DNA from: an uncultured Clostridia bacterium
Lineage (GTDB): Bacteria > Bacillota > Clostridia > TANB77 > UBA1234
Direction of reading: 5' to 3'
Assembly (NCBI GenBank): GCA_934149305.1
Contig: CAKPEF010000002.1
Span: 1 to 64,000 of the forward strand
DNA length: 64,000 bases
In this document: piece after piece, positions 29,005 to 39,500 of the stretch
How the letters are laid out: every line of letters starts with the position of its first letter
Numbering within the stretch: position 1 is the first letter of the stretch
The notes under the pieces: model-generated
Seen by the model: only the letters and a program-made list of their open reading frames with translations
What the model was told of the DNA's origin: nothing
Database searches by the model: none
Translations under genes and position numbers: made by a program

Positions 29005-29512
29005 CTATAATTCTATCTCCCATGCTCCTATCATATCTTTGCCAGACACTTTGACCTCAGAGCTTAGGGAAACTACAGGGCGGACACCGATACTCGTAGC
29101 CGTTGTGGTAGTTCACACCGCCGCCGCAGTACACAGCCCACACGCCGCGAGAGCCATAGGCAGAAGCAAGCCAGTAATTTGCTCCGTTTACAAGCAATTT
29201 ATTATATTTTACAGCGCTTAAATTCATTGTTGTTCCACTTTCCATTTCTGTTAATCCAGTTACACCATATATATCTTCTGCTTTCATTGCTCTTACTTGC
29301 AATTTTTCTCCACTTGTTTGGGTGTATTTGTTATTAAATATTTCTGTTAGTGCTATATATGGTAAAAAGCCTGTTTTTCTATATGTACAACCTTGATCGG
29401 CAGTAAACGGTATTTCTAAAAATCTGGTTGTTAAGTTTTCTACACTTGTGCTTGAATTACCGTATGCATGATAGTAAGTCAGTGGTACTCCTGCACTAAG
29501 TTTTTTATGCAT
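29005..29512 (-). CDS. Headless C-terminal cassette E with a GC-rich variable segment (one +1 shift at CGG 29089)
   Basis: Begins KLSAGVPLTYYHAYGNSSTSVENLTT with no signal peptide or ribosome site. It continues KYNKLLVNGANYWLASAYGSRGVWAVYCGGGVNYHNGYEY, then zero-frame CGG; skipping one base gives GVRPVVSLSSEVKVSGKDMIGAWEIEL* ending at 29005. The stretch 29041-29160 is 72/120 G+C by hand count, against about a third in its flanks. The variable part is rich in NNC codons (GGC, CGC, TAC, TGC, AAC, CAC). This copy is thus the most divergent of the five cassettes. Confidence 0.65.
29087..29089 (-). other. +1 frameshift site at zero-frame CGG in cassette E
   Basis: Minus strand GGC TAC GAG TAT CGG TGT CCG CCC; skipping the C gives TAT GGT GTC CGC CCT GTA GTT = YGVRPVV. 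It affects the same conserved glycine as the site in cassette C, with different flanking codons. Confidence 0.88.
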
Positions 29513-29608
29513 TTCATTAGTTTAAACACTCGAAAATAGCTTGCATTTTATTCAAATTTTATTGTCGAATTTTGTCGACAGAAAAACACAAAACGAATCA
29601 GATTGAAG

Positions 29609-29637
29609 TTGACAATATGTAACTTGCACGATAAAAT
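29609..29637 (+). promoter_or_regulatory. Promoter of the small toxin mRNA
   Basis: -35 TTGACA (29609-29614), 17-bp spacer, -10 TAAAAT (29632-29637). The predicted transcript starts near 29644. Its leader carries TCCTCC (29672-29677), CCATAT and TTTAAG, which pair with CTTAAG, ATATGG and GGAGGGA (29704-29727) and would hide the toxin ribosome site. Confidence 0.75.
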
Positions 29638-29732
29638 GTTTGTATGAGGTTGCTCGGATATGATGTGATTTGTCCTCCACCATATTTTATTTAAGTATAA
29701 CTACTTAAGATATGGGGAAAGGAGGGATGCGT

Positions 29733-29819
29733 ATGGTAACTAATGATTACATATCTTTTGTAATATTTGTTATTATATTAGCTATTTTCCTTAAAAGAAT
29801 GTTCTTTAAAAGAAAATAG
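29733..29819 (+). CDS. Small hydrophobic peptide, probable type I toxin
   Basis: 28 aa: M-V-T-N-D-Y then a hydrophobic stretch (ISFVIFVIILAIFL) and a basic tail (KRMFFKRK). This is the size and layout of type I membrane toxins of Gram-positive bacteria (TxpA/BsrG/Fst-like groups); I cannot assign a named family. Start at 29733, seven bases after AAAGGAGG (29718-29725); the ATG at 29727 is too close to it. The strong ribosome site is predicted to be sequestered by the leader, and an antisense-strand promoter faces it. Confidence 0.6.
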   Translation: MVTNDYISFVIFVIILAIFLKRMFFKRK

Positions 29820-29849
29820 CCAGCTAAAATATACTCAACAAGATTTATA

Positions 29850-29943
29850 CATAAAATAAAAATCACTTCATACCTTTGACCACGGCTTGAAGTGATTTTC
29901 AATTTCAACGGACAAATCACATTGTGACTTGCAACCTCTTTAT
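29850..29943 (-). ncRNA. Putative antitoxin RNA opposite the toxin gene 3' end
   Basis: A strong minus-strand promoter, -35 TTGCAA (29978-29973), 17-bp spacer, -10 TATAAT (29955-29950), predicts an RNA starting near 29943. It would end at the bidirectional hairpin at 29859-29899. No open frame lies in it. It overlaps the toxin mRNA only over the shared terminator region. Boundaries are predicted from promoter and terminator only. Confidence 0.55.
29859..29899. terminator. Bidirectional terminator between toxin mRNA and antitoxin RNA
   Basis: AAAATCACTTCA (29859-29870) pairs with TGAAGTGATTTT (29888-29899), with A/T runs on both sides, placed where the two convergent transcripts meet. Confidence 0.85.
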
Positions 29944-30017
29944 GTTTTTATTATAACCAATTTTTGTTACTTTTGCAATACGATTTTGAAAAATATTTGT
30001 AGATGTGAAATGTAAGT

Positions 30018-30122
30018 GTCACTGTTCAGACTTAATTTATAACAAATGCTAAACAGTAGTATTTTTATGGAGCACACATTTGCATTTGATATATACTTTT
30101 ATTTTGAAGATTGAATAGTAAC
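30018..30122 (-). mobile_element. MITE family 1 copy with exact 8-bp target duplication
   Basis: 105 bp in inverse orientation: GTCACTGTTCAGACTT at the left end and AAGATTGAATAGTAAC at the right. The internal core is partly deleted (ATGGAGCACACATTTGC). It is flanked on both sides by ATGTAAGT (30010-30017 and 30123-30130), an exact 8-bp target-site duplication. It has no coding capacity. Confidence 0.85.
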
Positions 30123-30194
30123 ATGTAAGTGTCATTGTTCATTTTTTTCTCTCAACCCATACGGCAATACGCTTTTTATATAAATTAGTTTTTT

Positions 30195-30388
30195 ATGTTA
30201 CAGAAATGTTACAAGTTTTTTAACAAGCTTGTAATATTTTTTTAATACAAATTTAACATTCATGTTTTTTGATTTCTTTTTTATTTTTTCTTTGTACTTC
30301 CGTAATTTTTGGTTATATATTTTTTCTCTGAAACGCGCATGCGTGCACGCTTTCAAGGACTAGACAGAGTTTTTTTATATATTATAAT
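30195..30388 (+). promoter_or_regulatory. Upstream control module and promoter of giant surface gene B
   Basis: -35 TAGACA (30361-30366), 16-bp spacer, -10 TATAAT (30383-30388). Upstream are a GTTACAAG...CTTGTAAT hairpin with T-run (30208-30243), the block TTGTAATATTTTTTTAATAC...AAATTTAACA (30229-30258), TTCCGTAA (30298-30305) and ACGCGCATGCGTGCACGC. All have counterparts upstream of giant gene A. The 120-bp leader after the promoter (30389-30508) has no feature that I can name. Confidence 0.75.
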
Positions 30389-30508
30389 TAAAGCAAAGTG
30401 ATGTAACTGCAGTTATTCTAGTCTGAGGTTTGGTTATAGCTAGATATTTGGCAGGTACATGATTTTGTTTGAACTAAAGAAAAATTCTTGAGGAAGGATG
30501 GCACACTT

Positions 30509-33500
30509 ATGAAGAGAAAATCGTTTATAGTAAGCCTAATTTTGATATTTACGGTTGGTATAACGACTCTGGCTGTAGGCTGGCATAAGTTTATTACTGC
30601 CAGCAGAAATCCTAATTTAATAGCGTGTGAAAACCATGTTGATTCGGATTTTGATATGGCTTGTGATTTTTGCGGTCAAATTCTTCCTCTTTCTAACTAT
30701 GTTGAGAAAAAAGAAGTGGCTATTTTTAGCGAAGATGATAGTTTGATTAAGGTTAATGGTATGATGCCAAAAGATACTCTTGTTTCTAGCAGAGTGATTG
30801 AAAAAGATGAGGCGTTTTCTTTGGCTAAAGAGCATTTGAAAGATTTAAAAGAAGAAGATGTTTTGTTGGCTTATGATATTTCTCTTAACAGCAAAGATTT
30901 TAAGTATCAACCTGAAGATTTTGGACAAACAGTTACTGTTAATATTTCAAAGTTGAATTTGGATATTAAAGATAATGTGGCATTATTACATATTATTGAT
31001 AATAATAATTGTGAGATTCTTCCAGTTAGTGATTTTACAAATGAAGAAATTAAGTTTAGAGCAACTAGATTTTCAACATATATTTTAATTAGTGTTGAGT
31101 CTCATACTGTTAAGTTTAGTGGTGATGGCGATTTTAAAATAACTGAGGTAAGTGGCGATGAGATAACTAATAATAGTCAAGTTGCTAGTGGTACAAATTT
31201 TGCGTTTTCTATAGTTCCTGGTGTAGGTTATGGAATAACTGGAGTTAGTTTAAAGACTGCATCTGGAAATGTAATATATCCTTCTGGTGATAGTGGAGAT
31301 AGCTCTTTTGTTGTTGTCGGCGAGGAGCTTGGAAAAACATGTAATATTAGTAGTGTTACTGAAGATATAGAGGTTAATGTTGAGACTGCTTTGATTCCAA
31401 AAATCGAAACAGATATTACTACTGCAAAGGTTAAATTTGGAGATACTGCAACGTTTACAATTTCAGCAGATAATGCTACAACATTTACATGGCAATACAG
31501 AGAGAATGAAAATGATTATTGGCATGAGATGTCAAACTCTATAGGTACTTCTAAGGTGAGTGGAGATACATCTACATTCACAACAACTTCTGCTACAGAT
31601 TTATTATCTGGGTATGATTTTAGATGCATAGTTGGAAATGATGTGTTTAAAGATCATCATGGCGCAGTTTCTAATATTGCAAAGCTGATAGTGTCGTATG
31701 ATACAACCCTAGCTTATGAAACACCAATATTCTTGACTCAACCTGTAACTGCAAAAGTCTTAGTGGGTGATAAAGCAATTTATAAAGTTAAAGCATTGGG
31801 CGCTGGATTAACATTGACATGGCAATATAGAGAGAATGATAGCGATTATTGGAAAGATGTAACTAATTCAATTGGAACTGTTTTAACAACAAACATAGAT
31901 GATACAACAAAAGAGTCAACATTGACTACAGTAGAAACAAATTATGCGATTTATAAATACCAATTTAGATGTCTAGCTGGTAATTCATACTATGCGGATC
32001 ATAGTGCAGTTAAGTCAGATACTGTAAATATTTTAATGACAGCTGAAGAAGAGCGTACTGTTAAATATTTTGAATTAGAGTATACAAAACAACCGCTTTC
32101 TGCTTTTAAAGTTAAACATGGAGATATAGCAGTAATAGAAACTTCGGCAAAAGGTGCATCAAAATATGTATGGCAATATAAGTCAGGAGATTCCTGGGAG
32201 AGTGTAACATCAGATATTGGTACAGGATATAATACTAATACATTAAAGATTGATACAAGCAAAATGACATTAGATCTAGATAATCTAGAAGTTACAAATA
32301 ATTTAAGTGGGTATGAATTTAGATGTCAAATATACAATTCAGATATTGAAGACTATAAATTGTATTCTAATATAGTACAACTAATTGTTACACAAGATGA
32401 TATAACAAGCCCAGAGATTGCAAAACTTGCTCCACCAGAAATGCCTAAAGATTTTGTGGCAACTAGTGGTGATAGTGAAGAAGCTATTACAGTAACATGG
32501 GCTACTATGGCAGGAATGAAATACGAGTTATCATATATAGATGATAATGGAGAAAAAATACTTTTAAGTAACAATGCGATCACACCATATCTTCATAGTG
32601 GATTAGGAAAGGGCATGAGCTATGAATATGTTATAAGAGCATATAACGAAGCAGGAGTTTATAGTGATTATATTGTAACTAGAGGCTCTACAAAATATGA
32701 AGATATTTACGATATTATAAATAAAGACACAATAAAACCAGTAATTGATAATATAAATATAACACCAAATAGCGGTAAGATAAGTCCTAATACAGATGTT
32801 ACTATTACATTTAATATAACAGATGACAACTATGATTATGATGCAAGCTTATTATATCCAGATGAAATTGGCGTGCTAGTAAATGGAATAGAATCTACAA
32901 GTGCAAATAAAACTTTATCAAAAGCAGCTATTGGTACAAGTGGTGAGAGATTTACACTTAAGATAACAAATGTAATTGGAAATGGAACTTTAACTATAAA
33001 ATTGCCAAAAGACAAAGTTAAAGATAAAGCTAAAAATGGAAATGATGAATACATTATAGAAACAGGACTTGTGGTTGTAAGAAGCATTATAGAGCCAGTT
33101 ACTAAATTAAATGCAACAAGTGGAGAATATCAAGACTCAATTGTAATCACATGGGAAGATACTATAAACAGTGATGTAAAATATGTGCTAGAGGCTTCTA
33201 AAGGTGATAATAATTGGATAGTATTAAGCACAGATACTACCAAAACATATACACATAGTGGACTTGCTAAAAATATGTCATTTGAATATAGAGTAAAAGC
33301 AGTTGCAACAAATGGTGATGAAAGTGCATATGTTTATACAATAGGTAGAACAGAGTATGACCCATTGTTTGGCGATGTAATGGTTGATACTGTTAAACCG
33401 ATAATAGATTTAAAAGAAAAGAATCCTGATGTTAAGTATTTAGGTTCTAGTCAACAAATAGAATTTACATTTGAATCATTCGACCAAAACTACAATTCTA

Positions 33501-36500
33501 ATACAACAACACTAACAGAAGATGGCTTTAAGATAATAGTTGGTGGAGAAGAAAAAACAGATGTAATAAAAGCATTAACAAAAGAAAGTATTGAAAGTGG
33601 TGAAAGATTTAAATTAACACTTTCAAATGTTACAGGCAATGGTACATTACAAATAATTGTGGCAGGTGGCACGATTATAGATTGTGCATTAAATCCAAAT
33701 GATGAGACAACATTTACTACAGATATTACAGTGGCAAACGCAAATATAATTACAGATGATGCGCCAACATTAACAGCTGATGTACATGAAATAATAGTAA
33801 ACTGCAACCAACTTAGTGACATCGCGATAGCAAGTATTGTTTATGAATATAGATTAAGTGGCGATGGTGACTTTGGCGTTTGGATAACTAAAGTTGTTTC
33901 AGGAGATGATTTAGCAAGTGCTAAAAAAGAGATAATAAAAGATTTATCTTCTGATACAGAATATGAGGTTAGAACAATAGTTACAGATGTGGCTAATAAC
34001 ACAAAAACATCAAAGAGTGCATTTATAAGAACATTAAAAATAGATGCATCAAAAATAGAAATAGATCACACTCCAACATATTGGACAAGTGGCGATGTGA
34101 CAGCAACAATAACATGGAATGATACAACATATATACATCAATATTCTAAGAATAATGTGGATTGGGTAACAGTTACAGGAGATAGCACAGATGTTGTATT
34201 TGGTTCAAACGGAATTTTATATGCAAGATATTCTGATGGAGTTGGTCATAGTGATCCGGTAGAACATAAAATAGAAAACATTGATAAAATAAAACCTACA
34301 ATAGGTAAGATAGAAACCACGAATGAAAAAGCAAATACAAAAATCATAAAAGTATCTGAAATAGCAGATGAGGGCGGAAGTGGTATAAAAGGTTACTATG
34401 TAAGCAAAATTGCAGATATATCAAATGTTACATGGACTTATTTAAATGAAACAAGTTTTGAATACACAGTTACAGAAAGTGGAAGATACAATGTATGGGT
34501 AATAGATAACGCCGGAAATGTATCAGAGGCTAAGTATATAGAAGTAACAGATGTTATGACAAAAGTATCAAATATCGTTTTCGACACAAGCATGGAAATT
34601 GATGTGTTTGAAACTAAAAAGACAAACCTAACTTTTGATGGTGACGCAAAAAATGTTACATACGAAATAGTAAACACATCTATTGCAAAAATTACTGAAA
34701 GCGGTGAAGTAACAGGTCTTGCATCTGGAGAAACAGTAATTAAAGTTACAATAGAAGATTATGACGGAACAAAATATGTAAGAGAATGTACATTAAAAGT
34801 TAATGCAATAGATCCTACTTTAGAGATTGATAAAAATACATTAGAGCTTGTATATGGCGACAAAGGAGTTATCAACATAACAAAATATATTGGTAGTGGC
34901 GATTTAAGCGTAACATCAGATGATGAAAATGTAGCAACTGCTAAATTAACAAACCGAGAAATCGAAGTTAAAGCTACAGGAGTGGGCAATACAGAGATAA
35001 CATTAAAATCAGCTGAGACACCTCAATATAAATCAAAAGAATTAAAAATAACAATCACAGTAATAAAGAGAACAATAAATATAACATCATGGAATGGCGA
35101 TACATTCACTTATGATGGAAACGAAAAAGAAGTTACAGCAAACGCTGAAAATATAGTAGCAGGAACAGATGTAACTTTAATATACGAAAATAATAAAAAG
35201 ACTGATGCTGGAAATTATGTAGCAAAAGTAATAGGACTAGATGGTAGTGATGGTGCAAACTATGAATTGACAGGAACGCTAGAACATGAATGGAAAATAG
35301 AAAAAGCAGATAGAACAATAACAATGCCAGATAAAATTCGTGTTATATTTGGAACATCAAAAGTGTTAACATTCACATATACAGGTGAAGATGTTGAAGC
35401 TGAGGTTCAAAATGATATGACAAATATCATTTCTGCAACATTAACTGATGGAATAATGAGCGGAGATATATTACTAGATGGAGTTGCAGAAGGCACAGCT
35501 ACAATTAAAGTTATTGTACCTGCATCTACAAACTATAATCAAATTGAAGCAACATGTGAAGTTACAGTAGAACTTGCAACTGGTGATATAAAACCAGAAG
35601 TAGATGATATAACATTTACATACGGTGATGCACCAACTACTATAAATTATGATTATTCAGGTAACTCTGTAGAAATTACAGCAATCAGTTCAAATGAAAC
35701 AGTTGCAAAAGTTACTATAGACATAGCAAATAAGAAATTAACAATAACACCAGTAAATAAAGGCGATGCAACACTTACAATAAAGGCGGCTGCAACAGCA
35801 CAATTTAAAGAATCAACAGTACAAATAAAAGTAAAAGTAAATCCAAAACCAGTTTCATTAGAATGGTCAGAAGACACATTCATATATGATGGAAAATCAA
35901 AAGAAATTACAGCCGAAGTTTCTAAAGCAAGTATAGTTGGAAACGATGTTGTAACAGTAACATCATATAAAGGAAACAAACAAACAAATGCAGGCAAATA
36001 TACAGCCGAAGCTACATCATTAAGCGATTCAAATTATACATTAGTAAATGGAACAGAAATTTCACATGATTGGGAAATTAAAAAAGCAGATTTAAACTTA
36101 AAACTAATTGTTTCAGATTGTGTATATGGTGGAGATAAGATGACACCGAGTGTTACAGGAAATAGCGGAGGTGGAAGTGTAATATATTATTACTATAAAT
36201 CAGGAGATGAAGCAAATAAGAAAAACTGGAGTGATGTAACATCACCAATATACTTAGAGCTAGGAGATTATTATATGTTTGCAGTAGTTAGTGAAACAGC
36301 AAACTATAATAGTGGCGAAACATCAAAAGAACTATTTAAAGTAGTAAAAGTAGAAATAAGCGTTAAGCTTACAAAACAAGGTGAAGACTATCATGGCGAA
36401 TGGACAAACCAAAATGTATTAGCTGAAATAACATATAGCGATGAGGCAGAAGCATTAACAGATATATATTATAGACTAGAAGGCGAAAGCAATGCTACTC

Positions 36501-39500
36501 ATCAAAACACAATAAATAGAATATCAAACACAATAACAATAGAATTTAATAATAACATGAATACAAAAGTATATTTTGTTGGTGTTAATGTAAATGGTAA
36601 CCCAGTTACAAACGAAACACTTGGATACGAGATAAGAATAGATAAAAATAAACCAACAATAGGAAGTGTAGTAGTACCAACAGGAAAAGCCAATACAAAA
36701 GTAATAACAGTATCAAACATTAAAGATACAGGCGGAAGTGGAATTTATGGATATTATGTAAGTGAAACAGATGACACATCATCTGCAACATGGACAGAAT
36801 TTTCTGGAGATAGCTTTACATATGAAGCATTAGAAAATAAAACATATTATTTCTATGTAATAGATAATGCAGGAAATATATCAGACACAACAGCAAATAC
36901 AAAAGCGACAGTAGATGGAATAGTAGATAAGATTTCAGATATAGAGCACGATAAAGATATTACAATTATCGCACTAAAAACAGCAAAACCAAACATAACA
37001 TATAGCGGTGAAGTAGCAAGCATCAAGTATGAAATCGAAGACACAAACATTGCAGCAGTAGATAATTCTGGAACAATAACAGGTAAAGCATTTGGAAACA
37101 CAAAGATGAAAGTTACATTCACGGATTATGACGGAACGACAACAGAAATCACAATAAATGTAACTGTAATTAGAGATACTCCAAAATTAGAATTAGACCA
37201 AAATGTTCTTGAATTCATATATGGAGATAGCAGCAAAGAAGTTAAATACGCATATAACGGAAATGGCGAAATAACGGTAATATCAAACAATCAAAATGTT
37301 GTAACAGCGACTATAGATACTACTAAAAATAAAATAACAGTAGTACCACATAATAATGGAATAGCAGTATTAACAGTAACAACAGCAGAGACACCTCAAT
37401 TTAATGAAGTATCACAAACAATAAATGTTACAGTAAATAAGAGAGTTATAGAGGTAACATGGAGTGGAGATACATTCATTTATGATGGAACACCAAAAAC
37501 TGTTACAGCTATAGTCAACAACATTGTAGGTAGTGATGATGTAACACTAATATATGAAGACAATGTAAAGACAGACTATGGAACATATATTGCAAAAATA
37601 GTAGGAGTTCAAAATGATAACTACACAATCGATGGAGCAAGAAATCTTGAAAAAGAGTGGAGAATAGAAAGAGCAGAAAGAAAACTTATAATAATACCAA
37701 CTCAAATAACAATAATGTATGGCTATGAGGGAACGATAACATTTATGTATTCTGGCGACAATGTAGATGCTAATGTAACAAGTCAAAATGAAAACATAGC
37801 AACGATAAAATCTTGCATAAATCAAAAAGATGGTGGAGTAATTACTGTAAAACCAGAGGCAGTTGGAAGCACAAAAGTTATTATAGAAATTCCTGAAGTA
37901 GGAAACTATAAGGCTATATCAGGCGAATGCGAAGTTATAGTTGTAAGAAATAACGAAGCAGGTTTAGATATACCAGATTATCCAAAAGAAGTAACATATG
38001 GTGATCCACAATTTGAGATCTCATTCACATATACAGGTGACGCAAATGTTAGAGTTACAGGAAACGACGTAATTTCAGCAGTATTAAGTGGAGATAAAAT
38101 ATTAGTAACTCCTAAAAAAGCTGGAAGTGGTGAAATCACAATAAGAGCTGAGCAAAATAACCACTATGAAGCAATAGAAAAGAAGATAACAATAAGAGTA
38201 AAGCCAAAAGCAGTTACATTAGAGTGGAGTACACCAAATTCTTTCGTGTATGATAATACAGAAAAGAAAGTTACTGCAAAAGTTTCTAATAGGTGTATAG
38301 TTGGGGCAGATGTTGTAACCGTAACTGAATATGAAGATAACGCAAAGACAAATGCAGGAAAATATACAGCAGTTGCTAAAAAGTTGAGCGATTCAAACTA
38401 TACATTAGAGGGAGCTACAAATACATCATATGATTGGGAGATTACAAAAGCAGAGAGAACAATCAAAATAGATTCTCCTATAAATTTAGTTTATGATAAA
38501 GACAAAATATATGAAATAACATTTACATACACAGGTGAAAGTTCAACTGCTGAAGCTACATTAGATGTAAATGACTATTTAGAAATAACAGGATGTGTAG
38601 ATGGCACAAATGCAGCAACAGTTTCATTAAAAACACTTGCAAGTGGAAAAACAATAATGACAGTCAAAGTAAATGAAACATATAACTATAAAGCAGCAGA
38701 AGCAACATGTGAAATAAATGTTATAAGAGCAGATGCTGGATTGGCTGTAAAAAATCCAAAAGTAACATTTGTATATGGAGATAACGCCGTAACTAATGAA
38801 TACGAATATTTAGGAGATGGAAAAGTAACTATATCTTCTCAAAATTCAAATATAGCTACTGCAACAATTGATGAAGCAAACAAAACTATAACAATAACAC
38901 CTAAAAATGCAGGTACAACAAAACTTGTATTAGAATCATCAAAGACAGAACAATATGTAGCTGCTAAAGTAGAAATAGAAGTGGTAGTGCTTCCTAGACC
39001 AATAAAATTAGAATGGCCAGATGTAGATTATATATATAATGGCACAGCGCAAACAATTACAGTATCAAGCATTACAAATAGAGTAAATAATGACATCATT
39101 GTTTTAACATACTCAGGCAACAAAGAAACAAATGCAGGAACATATCTAGCAGAAGTAACAGGTGTTAATAATCCAAATTATACTATCGCAAGTGGTGAAA
39201 ACTTAAGCAAAGTATGGGTAATAAAGAAAGCAGACAGAAAGATAAACATGCAAGATAGTATAACATTAGAATATGGCACAAATGGAAAGGTTGAATACAC
39301 ATATAACTCTTATACAAACGGAGTAGATGATGATGTAGTATCAAGTATATCTAACGAAAATCCATCAATAGCAACAGTAATAAAGACAGATAAAACGGTT
39401 GGTGGAACATTAGATATAACACCAGTAAAACAAGGCGAGACAAAGGTTACACTTACAATAGAAGAAAATCAAAATTACAATGCTACATCAAAAGAATGTA

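Larger units (their letters stand above)
29646..29938. repeat. Interrupted inverted repeats framing the toxin-antitoxin locus
   Basis: GAGGTTGC (29646-29653) plus ATGTGATTTGTCC (29663-29675) on the left match GGACAAATCACAT (29910-29922) plus GCAACCTC (29931-29938) on the right in inverse orientation. As a result, both convergent transcripts start with nearly the same sequence, and a long toxin transcript could pair its own 5' and 3' ends. Confidence 0.75.

Noticed and set aside
29041..29512. Complete diversity-generating retroelement
   Set aside because: No reverse transcriptase, accessory gene or template repeat in the window; only the composition and codon pattern of cassette E suggest it.
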